From an uncultured Lachnospiraceae bacterium (GTDB taxonomy: Bacteria; Bacillota; Clostridia; Lachnospirales; Lachnospiraceae), in the NCBI GenBank assembly GCA_947177445.1, contig CAMWUL010000007.1:1-64000 (forward strand): a stretch of 64,000 bases of DNA, read 5' to 3'. Shown here piece after piece: positions 8,167-16,615 of the stretch; position 1 is the stretch's first letter, and each line of letters starts with the position of its first letter. The position numbers and the translations under genes were made by a program. Below the pieces are notes generated by a model. The model was given only the letters and a program-made list of their open reading frames with translations. It was not told where the DNA came from and did no database searches.

Positions 8167-9345
8167 ATGAAGCATTGCATGAATGGAAAAACCATCATTT
8201 TTTATGGAATTCCTGCCTGCGGCCACATCCATTCCAATCTTTACCTGACAAAGCGGCTATGGGAGAAGGGCTTTCGGATCGTCTACTACTCCCTGCCGCC
8301 TTTTCGGAAAGTAATCGAAGCAAACGGCTGTGAATACCGCCCTTATCCTCTGGAAAATGCTCTCTTTGACCCCACGGACGGAGAAAAGCTGTTAAAATTA
8401 TATCGTCTCCTTTTACAGTTTACACAGGAAATGCTTCCAAAGCTTCTGGATCAGGCCGGGAAGGAAGCTCCCCGGGCCCTGATTTTCGATTCCCTGGCCC
8501 TATGGGGACGAGCTGCGGCAGAGCTTTTACAAATTCCATCTTTCAGCTTCTACAGCATCGCCGCTGTGGACTGGCACAATAAAATGAGTCTGGCCGCCTA
8601 TGCTGCAGGCTTTTCCCGAAACTTTCTGCGGTATGGAAAGGAGCTTCCCGCGGCGCTGCGATTCCGAAAACAGCTGAAAACCTCCTACGGTCTGGAAAAG
8701 CTGGGGCTGCTGTCCGTGCTGATGAACAAGGGAGACTATAACCTTTGCGGCTTTTCCCGGGAATTTCAGCCCGGCGGCAGAAGCTTTGGACCGGAATATC
8801 TTTTTCCGGGTCCTCTGTCAGTGCACAGAATCGTCACGGAAAAAAATGATTTCGTCTGTCCCCGGGAGCCATTTTATTACATCTCCCTGGGAACCATCTT
8901 CAACAGAAATAGAAAACTGCTGAACGCCATCATAGAGCAGCTGGGAAGCCGGCCCGAGAGACCCGCGCCCCCTGTAGTCCTGGTCTGGGACAGGGCAAAA
9001 GACGAAAGTCCCGTTTCTTTCCCGGAAAATTTTACGGTGCGCCCCTTTGTGAATCAAAATGAAATCTTAAAACACGCCTCTCTCTTCATTACTGCCGGCG
9101 GTGTGAACAGCATCCACGAAGCCCTGTACTTCCAGGTTCCCTGCCTGCTTTGCCCTCAGCAGGGAGAACAATTTCTCAACGCCAGGCAGATTGAGCGTCT
9201 GGGCTTTGGCAGGATCCTGCGGAGCTCAAAAAGACTCCGTCAGGAGGCAGCCGCATGCATGGAGCTGAAGACACGGTGGGACGAGGAAAAAAGGCAGAAG
9301 CTTACAGCCGTCGCCTTAGAGCAGATACTGACACTTTTTATTTAA
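8167..9345 (+). CDS. GT1-family glycosyltransferase (MGT/UGT-like)
   Basis: The 392-residue protein has the two-domain GT-B layout of the UDP-glycosyltransferase/macrolide-glycosyltransferase family. The N-terminal acceptor domain starts with GIPACGHIHSNLYLTKRL. The C-terminal nucleotide-sugar domain ends with the characteristic AGGVNSIHEAL and a VPCLLCPQQGEQ-x2-NA signature at about residues 308-338. There is no signal peptide, so it is cytoplasmic. Such enzymes move a sugar onto a lipid, polyketide or other small acceptor. It is first in an operon with a reductase/MBL fusion, an adenylating enzyme and a KAS III, suggesting that it glycosylates their product. Acceptor and sugar are unknown. 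Confidence 0.85.
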   Translation: MKHCMNGKTIIFYGIPACGHIHSNLYLTKRLWEKGFRIVYYSLPPFRKVIEANGCEYRPYPLENALFDPTDGEKLLKLYRLLLQFTQEMLPKLLDQAGKEAPRALIFDSLALWGRAAAELLQIPSFSFYSIAAVDWHNKMSLAAYAAGFSRNFLRYGKELPAALRFRKQLKTSYGLEKLGLLSVLMNKGDYNLCGFSREFQPGGRSFGPEYLFPGPLSVHRIVTEKNDFVCPREPFYYISLGTIFNRNRKLLNAIIEQLGSRPERPAPPVVLVWDRAKDESPVSFPENFTVRPFVNQNEILKHASLFITAGGVNSIHEALYFQVPCLLCPQQGEQFLNARQIERLGFGRILRSSKRLRQEAAACMELKTRWDEEKRQKLTAVALEQILTLFI

Positions 9346-9421
9346 GGAAACCTTTCATCCGCGTTTCCTGGAGAAAGGACATTACCAATAGAAAGAACCT
9401 TATCAAAGAAAGGACATTATT

Positions 9422-11260
9422 ATGGAAGCAAATCACAAAACCGGCCATATACAGCCTGAATCCAGGCAGACCGTCCTGGTCACAGGAGCCACAGGATTTC
9501 TGGGGGAATATCTGGTGCGCAGACTTGCCGGTGAATACCGGGTTCTGGCCCTGGGAAGGAACCGGGAAAGGGGCAGAAAGCTGGAAGCTATGGGCGCAGT
9601 TTTCTGCCCGGGAGATTTTACGGACGCCGACGCCTGTTCCCGGTATTTCAAAAACGTACAATATGTAATTCACGCAGGAGCGCTTTCCTCTGTATGGGGA
9701 AAATGGGAGGATTTTTATAGGACAAATGTGACCGGCACCGATGTGGTGGCAAGGCTTTGTGCGGAAAACGGCGTCCGGCGGCTGGTGTACATATCCTCAC
9801 CCAGTGTCTACACCTGCAAAAGGGATCAATACCACATCCGGGAGGAACAGGCGCCCGCAGAAAACAATCTGAATTTCTATATCCGCTCCAAGCTTATGGC
9901 GGAGGAGGTTATCCGAAGCTGGCATAAAAAAGGTCTGGAAACCGTGATTCTGAGGCCAAGAGGACTGATCGGCATAGGCGATACCAGCCTGGTGCCAAGG
10001 CTTATGCGGGCAAACAGCCGAATCGGAATTCCTCTCTTTAACGGAGGTCATAATCTCATCGACCTGACCTGCGTGGAAAATGCCGCCGAAGCCTGCCGTC
10101 TGGCCCTGACGGCAGAAAAAGCCCCAGGAGGCGTCTTTAACATTACCAACGGCGAGCCCGCAGAATTTCGAGCGCTTCTGGAACAATTTCTGGAAGCCTC
10201 CGGTGAGAGTCCCCATTACAGAAACCTGCCCTTCCCTCTGATTTATGGCATGGCCGCCTTTCTGGAATGGCTGTATCGCTTTCTGAAGCTTCCGGGAGAA
10301 CCGCCCCTGACCCGGTACACCGCCTGCACCCTGGGCTTTGCCCAGACCATGGACATCAGCCGGGCCAGAGAGCTTCTGGGCTATCGGCCCCAAAAAACCC
10401 TGGCCGAATCCATACGGGAATACGGCCTCTGGCAGAAGGGCATCCCGGAAAGTCCGGGCCTTGTGGAAAAGGCCTCCCTCTATCACTGCGGCTTCTGCAC
10501 CAACCGTCTGGACGTGATCTTTACGGGCATGCCCCGGGAAAAAAGGCAGTTTCCTGCCTCCGCCGTCCTGATCCGCCACCGGCGCCTGGGAAATATTCTT
10601 TTTGACACCGGCTATTCCAAAGAGATATTCCGGGGAGGACCATTATTAAAATTATACCGCCTCCTGAATCCGGTCAGCCTCAAAGCTGAGGAAACCATCG
10701 CCGAAAAGCTCCGAAAGGACGGAATCAATCCGGCGGCCATCAAAACCATTATCCTCTCCCACGCCCATCCGGACCACTGCGGCGGCCTTTGCCAATTTAC
10801 CGATTATGAGCTGATTGCTTCCCGGGAGGTGCTCGAAGCGCTCCGAAGGCCTTCTGTCAGGAAACTGGTGTTTAAAAGCCTTCTCCCGCCCCGGAAAAGC
10901 ATCAGGAGGATGCGGCTTCCCGGCATCCTTCTGAAGGAACATTTCCTGTGCCGCTATTTCCCGCAGGTGTATGATCTGTTTGGAGACGGCAGCATTATCG
11001 GCGTCAGCCTTCCCGGCCACTGCTCTGGACAGCTGGGCATATGGATCCCGGATCTGAACCTTTTTCTGGCGGCGGACGCCTGCTGGGGCAGCGATTTTAT
11101 CCGGGCCACTCCGCGCATGCGCCTGATCCCCAGGCTGATTCAGCATAATTTCCATTCTTATCGGGACACCCTGCACAGGATCTGCCGTATGAAAAAAGAG
11201 CATCCCGAGATCAGGGTGGTATTCACCCACCAGAAGGGAAAGGAACAAATCTATGATTGA
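9422..11260 (+). CDS. fused NAD-dependent epimerase/dehydrogenase and metallo-beta-lactamase-fold hydrolase
   Basis: This 612-residue protein is a two-domain fusion. Residues about 17-340 form an extended short-chain dehydrogenase of the 3-beta-HSD/OleD type: the NAD-binding TGATGFLG at 21-28, catalytic Ser region SSPSVY at 125-130, and Tyr153/Lys157 of YxxxK. Residues about 352-612 are a metallo-beta-lactamase fold: HAHPDH at 447-452 (His447, His449, Asp451, His452), His533 in PGHCSG, Asp552 in ADACW and His603 in FTHQ, so the whole metal set is present. Lactonases of the AHL-lactonase kind share this fold. The next gene overlaps by 8 bp. The upstream gap holds two copies of AGAAAGGACATTA (from 9372 and 9407). 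Confidence 0.88.
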   Translation: MEANHKTGHIQPESRQTVLVTGATGFLGEYLVRRLAGEYRVLALGRNRERGRKLEAMGAVFCPGDFTDADACSRYFKNVQYVIHAGALSSVWGKWEDFYRTNVTGTDVVARLCAENGVRRLVYISSPSVYTCKRDQYHIREEQAPAENNLNFYIRSKLMAEEVIRSWHKKGLETVILRPRGLIGIGDTSLVPRLMRANSRIGIPLFNGGHNLIDLTCVENAAEACRLALTAEKAPGGVFNITNGEPAEFRALLEQFLEASGESPHYRNLPFPLIYGMAAFLEWLYRFLKLPGEPPLTRYTACTLGFAQTMDISRARELLGYRPQKTLAESIREYGLWQKGIPESPGLVEKASLYHCGFCTNRLDVIFTGMPREKRQFPASAVLIRHRRLGNILFDTGYSKEIFRGGPLLKLYRLLNPVSLKAEETIAEKLRKDGINPAAIKTIILSHAHPDHCGGLCQFTDYELIASREVLEALRRPSVRKLVFKSLLPPRKSIRRMRLPGILLKEHFLCRYFPQVYDLFGDGSIIGVSLPGHCSGQLGIWIPDLNLFLAADACWGSDFIRATPRMRLIPRLIQHNFHSYRDTLHRICRMKKEHPEIRVVFTHQKGKEQIYD

Positions 11261-12641
11261 CCGGCTTATGGTTCTGAAGCATTACATTTACTACAAATAC
11301 ATTCGCACATTCCGAAGCCGCCGGGCCCTGGAATGCTGGCAGCGGAAAAAAATATCCGCCCACCTGAAATATGTAGCGGCACATTCTCCTCTTTACAGAG
11401 GAAAAATCTCCCTGGAGGAATATCCGGTCATCGATAAGGCATACATGATGAAACATTTTGACCGGCTCAACACCGCGGGGATCCGTCGAAAGGATGCAGC
11501 GGCCCTGGCGGTAAAAGCCGAGAAGGACCGGGATTTTTCCCCGAAGCTCCAGATTTCCCCCGGACCACACACCCTGAAAAGTCCAGGGAAGCTGCGAAAC
11601 CCGCAGTTTTTGCGAAGCCCGCGGCTCCCACAGAGAAAAACAGGAATTACCGTAGGCTTAAGCTCCGGCACCTCCGGCCTGCAGGGCCTTTTTCTGGTAT
11701 CCGACCGGGAAAAGAACCAATGGGCGGGCTATATTCTGGCTCGTTTTCTGGACCGGGGCATTATGGGGTCCTACGATACTGCTTTTTTCATGCGGGCCGA
11801 CAGCAATCTGTACCAGGCCGTAAGCTCCAAAAATATCCGCTTCCACTTTTTCGATATCTACCGGAGTATGGAAGAGCATATAAAACGCCTGAACCGGCTC
11901 AAGCCTCAGATTCTGGCAGGCCAGCCCTCGGTGCTTCTTCTGCTGGCAGAAAAAAAGCGCCGGGGAGAACTGGAAATTCATCCCCGCACGATCATTTCCA
12001 TTGCAGAGGTTTTGGAGAAGGAAGACGAAAGACGCCTGAAGGAGGCGTTCGAACTGCCGGTGATCCACCAGGTCTATCAGTGCACGGAAGGCTGTCTGGC
12101 CTCCACCTGCCCCCGGGGAACCCTGCATTTACATGAGAATATTGTACATATTGACCGGGAATACCTGGATAAACGGCGATTTATCCCTGTGATCACAGAC
12201 TTTGAAAGAAGGACCCAGCCCATAATCCGATATCGGCTGAATGATATTTTGGTGGAAAAAGGTACGCCCTGTCCCTGCGGCAGCCCCTTTCTGGCGCTGA
12301 AAAAGATAGAAGGACGGGAAGACGATATGTTTTCCTTTTCCGGCATAGACGGCCAGGAGAAACGGGTATTCCCCGATTTTATCCGACGGTGCATTTTGTT
12401 TGCCGCCGACGAGGTGATCCCGTCCAAATGGACCGGCGAATATCGTGTGGTCCAGGAGATGGATGGAAATATTACCGTCTATGCCGATTTCAAAGAGCAG
12501 CAGAAACAGCGGGTGCTTAAAGAATTTACAGTTCTGGCCCGGGATCAGAAATTCATTCTCCCCAAGGTCCGGTTCGCCCCTTATCTACAAGAGCAGGGCC
12601 GGAAAATGAAACGGATAGAAAGGAAGGTACCTCACAGATGA
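11253..12641 (+). CDS. F390-synthetase/PaaK-like adenylate-forming enzyme
   Basis: The 462-residue protein belongs to the ANL (adenylate-forming) superfamily, closest in layout to coenzyme F390 synthetase and phenylacetate-CoA ligase. Visible motifs are the phosphate-binding loop GLSSGTSG (135-142), YQCTEG (275-280), RYRLND (326-331), a CPCG cysteine motif (340-343) and GREDD (354-358). It should activate a carboxylate with ATP. Residues about 90-130 form a Pro/Lys-rich stretch ahead of the phosphate-binding loop. It overlaps the fusion gene upstream by 8 bp and the KAS III gene downstream by ATGA, so stoichiometric expression is likely. In Ole pathways the corresponding step is done by OleC; here the enzyme is of a different ANL subfamily. 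Confidence 0.82.
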   Translation: MIDRLMVLKHYIYYKYIRTFRSRRALECWQRKKISAHLKYVAAHSPLYRGKISLEEYPVIDKAYMMKHFDRLNTAGIRRKDAAALAVKAEKDRDFSPKLQISPGPHTLKSPGKLRNPQFLRSPRLPQRKTGITVGLSSGTSGLQGLFLVSDREKNQWAGYILARFLDRGIMGSYDTAFFMRADSNLYQAVSSKNIRFHFFDIYRSMEEHIKRLNRLKPQILAGQPSVLLLLAEKKRRGELEIHPRTIISIAEVLEKEDERRLKEAFELPVIHQVYQCTEGCLASTCPRGTLHLHENIVHIDREYLDKRRFIPVITDFERRTQPIIRYRLNDILVEKGTPCPCGSPFLALKKIEGREDDMFSFSGIDGQEKRVFPDFIRRCILFAADEVIPSKWTGEYRVVQEMDGNITVYADFKEQQKQRVLKEFTVLARDQKFILPKVRFAPYLQEQGRKMKRIERKVPHR

Positions 12642-13591
12642 AGAATAAACAGAACGAACGAAAAGTCAGGCTGGCGGGAATGGGAAAAGCTCTGGCAGGC
12701 AGACAAGTGTGCTTCGACGACCAGATCAGATATCGTCTGGCGCCGGGGGAAACGCTCCTGGACCTGGCCCAGCGGGCGGCAGAGGAAGCCCTGGAGCACG
12801 CCGATATGAAAATATCGGATATGGACTGTATCGTATGCGCCATGGCCACCCCTCTGCAGGGCATTCCCTGCAACGCGGCTCTGATCCACGAACGCATGGC
12901 AAAGGGACTGAATATTCCCGCCATGGACATCAACACCACCTGCACCAGCTTCCTGTCCGCATTGGACACGATGTCCTATCTGTTGGCGGCGGGACGTTAT
13001 GAGCGGGTGCTGATTCTGTCGGGGGACACCGCCTCCGCAGCGCTGAATCCCGGCCAGAAGGAAAGCTATGAGCTGTTCTCCGATGCTGCTGCCGCCGCTG
13101 TCCTTACCTGCTCCCAGGCAGATGAGCCCTCCGCCATCCTTTATGGCTGTCAGAGAACCTGGTCCGAGGGAGCCCACGACACGGAGATCCGGGGCGGAGC
13201 CGGACTGCTTCCGGCGCTGGCTCTCACCGAGGACAATCGGGAAGATTACTACTTTGACATGAAGGGAATTAAGATCCTGCGCCTCTGCGCCCGGATTCTG
13301 CCCGATTTTGTGGAAGAGTGCCTGAAAGAAGCGGATGTCCGCAGAGAAGACATCCGCCTGACCATTCCCCATCAGGCCAGCAAGGCCCTGGGAGTCATCA
13401 TGTCCCGGCTGGATTTTGAAAAGGGAACTTATATTGACCGGGTTCAGCAATACGGCAACATGGTATCCGCCTCCATCCCCTATGCACTGTGCGAAGCCAT
13501 AGAGGAAGGAAGAATCCACAGAGACGATCTGGTCCTTCTTATGGGGACGGCGGCAGGCCTCACCGTAAACTTTCTGCTGCTGCGGTATTAA
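12638..13591 (+). CDS. 3-oxoacyl-ACP synthase III-type condensing enzyme
   Basis: The 317-residue protein has the thiolase fold of the KAS III family, with the full Cys-His-Asn catalytic set: Cys102 in NTTCTSF, His245 in IPHQAS and Asn274 in QYGNM. GTAAGLTV near the end is the conserved glycine-rich loop. KAS III and OleA-type enzymes condense acyl-CoA or acyl-ACP chains. Being last in an operon of glycosyltransferase, reductase and adenylating enzyme, and lacking neighbouring fab genes, it is more likely to serve a dedicated lipid or natural-product pathway than primary fatty-acid synthesis. No terminator is visible before the convergent spoVAE gene 7 bp away. Confidence 0.85.
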   Translation: MKNKQNERKVRLAGMGKALAGRQVCFDDQIRYRLAPGETLLDLAQRAAEEALEHADMKISDMDCIVCAMATPLQGIPCNAALIHERMAKGLNIPAMDINTTCTSFLSALDTMSYLLAAGRYERVLILSGDTASAALNPGQKESYELFSDAAAAAVLTCSQADEPSAILYGCQRTWSEGAHDTEIRGGAGLLPALALTEDNREDYYFDMKGIKILRLCARILPDFVEECLKEADVRREDIRLTIPHQASKALGVIMSRLDFEKGTYIDRVQQYGNMVSASIPYALCEAIEEGRIHRDDLVLLMGTAAGLTVNFLLLRY

Positions 13592-13598
13592 AGCGGCT

Positions 13599-13955
13599 TT
13601 ATTTCTTCATTTTTGACCGGAACACAAGGCTGGCCAGGTACCCGAAAATCAGCGCCGCGGCTGTTCCCACCGCGCCGGCCTTGAAGCCTCCCGCAAACAG
13701 GCCCAGAAAGCCCTGTTCATCCACGGCCTCTTTGACTCCCTTCATCAGCACATTCCCGAATCCCAGCAGGGGCACGCCGGCGCCGGCGCCGGCAAACTCC
13801 TGAAAGGGCTCGTACCAGCCAAGAGAGCTGATCACTGCCCCGGCCACCACCAGAAGCACCATGATCCGCCCCGGCATCATCTTCGTCTTTTCCATTAAAA
13901 TCTGCACCAGCGCACAGATCAGTCCTCCCACCCAAAAAGCATTCACGTAATCCAC
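13599..13955 (-). CDS. spoVAE: stage V sporulation protein AE
   Basis: The 118-residue membrane protein shows the SpoVAE signature LGFGNVL-x2-GV followed by a GLFAGGFKAG segment and a Lys-rich end. The GTG at 13955 is preferred because AAGGAG sits 7 bases upstream and the resulting start (DYVNAFWVGGLICAL) matches the family; an ATG 6 bases upstream is too close to that site. SpoVA proteins form the channel that loads and releases dipicolinic acid in spores. It normally sits with spoVAC and spoVAD, but neither is nearby, so this is an orphan copy. Confidence 0.85.
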   Translation of the reverse strand: MDYVNAFWVGGLICALVQILMEKTKMMPGRIMVLLVVAGAVISSLGWYEPFQEFAGAGAGVPLLGFGNVLMKGVKEAVDEQGFLGLFAGGFKAGAVGTAAALIFGYLASLVFRSKMKK

Positions 13956-14104
13956 TGACATACTCCTTTCAAACCGGCACAATTCCTCTAAGTCGGCTCA
14001 ACTCACATATCTCCGGCTCTTTTATCTCCGGCCCTTTTGCGCAAAATCTGCATTTCAGCCGGTTATACGATTCTTCCTTAGTTTCTGCCAATGTGCTTTT
14101 TTTA

Positions 14105-14136
14105 TACGCTGATTTTTGTACGCTGTTTTTGTACGC
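14105..14136. repeat. short tandem repeat in the spoVAE-upstream gap
   Basis: TACGCTG/TACGC occurs three times (from 14105, 14119 and 14132), with T-rich spacers of 13-14 bp period. It lies in the 213-bp stretch 13956-14168, which otherwise contains no convincing gene. A 60-codon frame across the repeats lacks a proper start signal. Confidence 0.5.
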
Positions 14137-14168
14137 AAATTTTCTCCGCAATTATTCTTTGTAAAAAC

Positions 14169-15203
14169 CTATTCCCGGCTCTCCTGCACCCTTTTGCGCC
14201 GAAACCACCTGTCCGGCAGCTGTACCAGGATCACCGCGGCAAATACCAGGATACATCCTCCGATCTGCCTTCCGGTAAGTGTCTGATCCGTCTTCAAAAA
14301 ACCGATCTCATAGGCGATCCAGCCCGCCACCGTGGCAAACACAGACTCCAGACTTAAAATCAGTGCCGCCACCGTCGGGTTCACCCCCTTCTGCCCCACA
14401 ATCTGCAACGTGTAGGCCACCCCGCAGCTCAATACACCTGCGTACAGCAGTGTTCCCAGGCCGTCTCTGATCTGGCCGGGATCCGGACTTCCCCAAAAAA
14501 GAGCGCCTGTGGTACAGACAACCCCGCAGATGATAAACTGAATGCAGGATACCAGCACGCCGTCCGTCTTCGGAGAAAAGTGATCTACAATCAAAATATG
14601 GGCGGCAAACACCAGCGCACTCAAAAACACCAGAATATCTCCCGCTCCCGGTACAAAGCTTTCGGTCATACACAACAGATACATCCCAAATGCCGCCATC
14701 ACGGCTCCGGCCCACACCACGCCGGAAACCTTTTTTCTAAAAAAGATTCCTGCCAGAGGCACAAAAATAATATACAAAGTAGTGATAAATCCTGCCTTTC
14801 CCACAGAGGTATACTTAATGCCGAACTGCTGGAGAGTGCTGGCCGTAGTCAACGCCAGGCCGCACCAGATCCCTGCCCGCAGCGTAACCGCCCAGTCTGT
14901 TTTTTTCGTTTCCTCAAACTTCATCCCGGCCCCTGTCTTTTCCGCTGCTGCCCTTTCCGCTGCTGCCTCTTCTGCTGTCGCTTTTTCCGCTGCTGCCTCT
15001 TTTGCCGCCATCTTCTCCGCTACTGTCTTTCTCTGCCTTCTCTGGGAAAAGAAAATATAGACTCCCAGCGTGGCCGCCCCGATCAGGGACCGGATCCCGT
15101 TAAAGGTCAGAGGGTGCATATAGTCCATTCCCTTGCTCTGGGACACAAAAGCCATCCCCCAGATAAAAGCGGTCAGAAGCAGCAGACTGTTTTTCGTCTT
15201 CAT
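14169..15203 (-). CDS. EamA/DMT-family transporter with Ala/Glu-rich insert
   Basis: The 344-residue protein has about ten membrane segments and the duplicated EamA layout of the drug/metabolite transporter superfamily (early motif FIWGMAFVSQ, later VSGVVWAGAVMAAFGMYLL). Members export amino acids, nucleobases or drugs, or take up metabolites; the substrate cannot be inferred. Residues about 55-103, between the second and third segments, are a low-complexity charged insert of Ala, Glu and Lys. The start overlaps the stop of the shikimate kinase gene by ATGA, so both are translated together. Confidence 0.85.
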   Translation of the reverse strand: MKTKNSLLLLTAFIWGMAFVSQSKGMDYMHPLTFNGIRSLIGAATLGVYIFFSQRRQRKTVAEKMAAKEAAAEKATAEEAAAERAAAEKTGAGMKFEETKKTDWAVTLRAGIWCGLALTTASTLQQFGIKYTSVGKAGFITTLYIIFVPLAGIFFRKKVSGVVWAGAVMAAFGMYLLCMTESFVPGAGDILVFLSALVFAAHILIVDHFSPKTDGVLVSCIQFIICGVVCTTGALFWGSPDPGQIRDGLGTLLYAGVLSCGVAYTLQIVGQKGVNPTVAALILSLESVFATVAGWIAYEIGFLKTDQTLTGRQIGGCILVFAAVILVQLPDRWFRRKRVQESRE

Positions 15204-15736
15204 TTTGCCTCTCCCCCCCGCAGCGCCCTCCGGGCGTGCCGCGCTGCGGCGTCTGCCGTCTCCTCCACAATCTGTCTCAGCATCTTCCCGCTGCAGGTGA
15301 TGGTAATATGGGCATATTTTTCATAGAGCGGCGTCCTCTCCCGGTACAAATCCTCCAGAGTCTGCCCGGGCTTCAGTGTCACGCCCCTGGCATCCAGATC
15401 CCCCAGGCGCTCCGCCACCTCCTCGCAGGGAAGCTGCAAATACACCACCGTACCGATCCCTCGCAGATGTTCCATGGCCCTGGGCCCGTAAATAACACTT
15501 CCTCCGGTGGCAATAACGCACTTTTTCTGTAAAAAAGAAGCGTTGACCTCTTCCTCTATTTTCCAGAAGCCCTCCACACCGTTCTCCTGAATCAGCTCAT
15601 GCAGCAGCTTTCCGTATCTCTCCTGAATCACCAGGTCGGAATCCACAAATCCCCTGCCCAGCTTCTTTGCCAGAACCACGCCCACGGTGCTCTTGCCCGC
15701 GCCGGGCATTCCGATCAATATGATATTCTCCTTCAT
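15200..15736 (-). CDS. aroK: shikimate kinase
   Basis: The 178-residue enzyme phosphorylates shikimate with ATP in the aromatic amino-acid pathway. It has the Walker A motif GMPGAGKS (9-16), the DSD shikimate-binding motif (32-34), and ATGGS (76-80). The start at 15736 is chosen for family length. The longer open frame to 15850 would run into an inverted repeat. No other aro genes are adjacent. The downstream transporter gene overlaps by ATGA. Confidence 0.9.
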   Translation of the reverse strand: MKENIILIGMPGAGKSTVGVVLAKKLGRGFVDSDLVIQERYGKLLHELIQENGVEGFWKIEEEVNASFLQKKCVIATGGSVIYGPRAMEHLRGIGTVVYLQLPCEEVAERLGDLDARGVTLKPGQTLEDLYRERTPLYEKYAHITITCSGKMLRQIVEETADAAARHARRALRGGEAK

Positions 15737-15808
15737 AGGTAATATTCCCTCCAAAATCCGGACACACCAAAACGCCGCTTCTCCAAGCGGCGCTCTGGAC
15801 AGTCTTTT

Positions 15809-15864
15809 GTTACTTTTCACGGCTTCGCCGTTCAAAGCAACATGATGCACCCGTGAAAAGTAAC
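15809..15864. repeat. 14-bp inverted repeat
   Basis: GTTACTTTTCACGG (15809-15822) is repeated inverted as CCGTGAAAAGTAAC (15851-15864) around a 28-bp centre. The outer flanks both carry CAGTCTTTT in direct orientation. It lies between ridA and aroK, outside both coding regions. It may be a small mobile-type (MITE/REP-like) unit or a transcript-end structure. Confidence 0.6.
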
Positions 15865-15894
15865 CAGTCTTTTCTGCTTCCCGGGTCTGCAGTC

Positions 15895-16269
15895 TTACAC
15901 TGCGGCGATCACTTCCACCTCACACAGCACATTTTTCGGAAGTGTCTTTACGGCCACACAGCTTCTGGCCGGCTTTTCCGTAAAATATTTTGCATACACC
16001 TCATTAAAGGCAGCAAAATCTCCCATGTCCGCCAGAAAGCAGGAGGTCTTTACCACATTTTCATAGCTGCATCCCGCCTCAGCCAAAAGAGCGCCGATAT
16101 TCTTCATCACCTGTTCGGCCTGGGCCGTGATATCCGTGCCTTTGATCTCTCCGTCAGCCGGGTCAATTGGAATCTGGCCCGATGCAAACAGAAATCCATT
16201 TGCGATAATTCCCTGGGAATAGGGGCCGATGGCCGCCGGCGCTTTGTCTGTGGAAATTTTCTTTAACAT
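15895..16269 (-). CDS. ridA: RidA-family 2-iminobutanoate/2-iminopropanoate deaminase
   Basis: The 124-residue protein has the YjgF/RidA fold signature near its end: ARSCVAVKTLP, containing the conserved arginine, and CEVEVIA. It opens with KAPAAIGPYSQGI, also typical. RidA hydrolyses reactive enamine/imine intermediates from PLP enzymes such as threonine dehydratase. It is a cytosolic trimer in studied members. It follows a small unknown gene on the same strand after 32 bp. Confidence 0.92.
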   Translation of the reverse strand: MLKKISTDKAPAAIGPYSQGIIANGFLFASGQIPIDPADGEIKGTDITAQAEQVMKNIGALLAEAGCSYENVVKTSCFLADMGDFAAFNEVYAKYFTEKPARSCVAVKTLPKNVLCEVEVIAAV

Positions 16270-16301
16270 GCTTTCAACCTCACTTTTTATCTATTTTGAC
16301 T

Positions 16302-16556
16302 CTATTTTGCTCTGCCGGGATCCGGCTCCTCAAACTGAGCCGTCACATAAAATCCCCTGGCATTTTCCGTCACATTGGTGACTATGCCTTCTCTGCTTTT
16401 CAGCCGGTCACGAAAGGGAATATTTGCCGACATGGCCAGCGCAGGATCTATAGTATAATAGTAATTGCTGGGCAGGACGCCTTCCGTTACCGTGATCCTC
16501 TGTCCCGGCTCCAGCAGTCCGGGCCGTTCCATTTTAAATTCCATTTCCCGCATCAT
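16302..16556 (-). CDS. small uncharacterised protein
   Basis: An 84-residue reading frame with GGAGGA placed properly before tandem ATG codons. The product has no signal peptide or membrane segment. Its middle (TVTEGVLPSNYYYTID) and PFRDRLKSREGIV suggest a small beta-rich domain. I recognise no family. It lies just ahead of ridA on the same strand and may be co-transcribed with it. Confidence 0.6.
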   Translation of the reverse strand: MMREMEFKMERPGLLEPGQRITVTEGVLPSNYYYTIDPALAMSANIPFRDRLKSREGIVTNVTENARGFYVTAQFEEPDPGRAK

Positions 16557-16615
16557 TACATCCTCCAGCCTGTATCCTATTGTAGCAGTTTATCCCATCC
16601 GTGTAAACCGTCATT

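Noticed and set aside
9797-10579. 260-codon minus-strand frame
   Set aside because: Antisense to the SDR/MBL fusion gene, whose motifs are complete. No start signal.
12638-13591. KAS III considered as SpoVAD because of the neighbouring spoVAE
   Set aside because: It has the full Cys-His-Asn condensing triad, lies in a different operon and strand, and resembles KAS III rather than SpoVAD.
13969-14151. 60-codon frame upstream of spoVAE
   Set aside because: Begins with TTG without a fitting ribosome binding site, and is built largely from the short T-rich tandem repeat.
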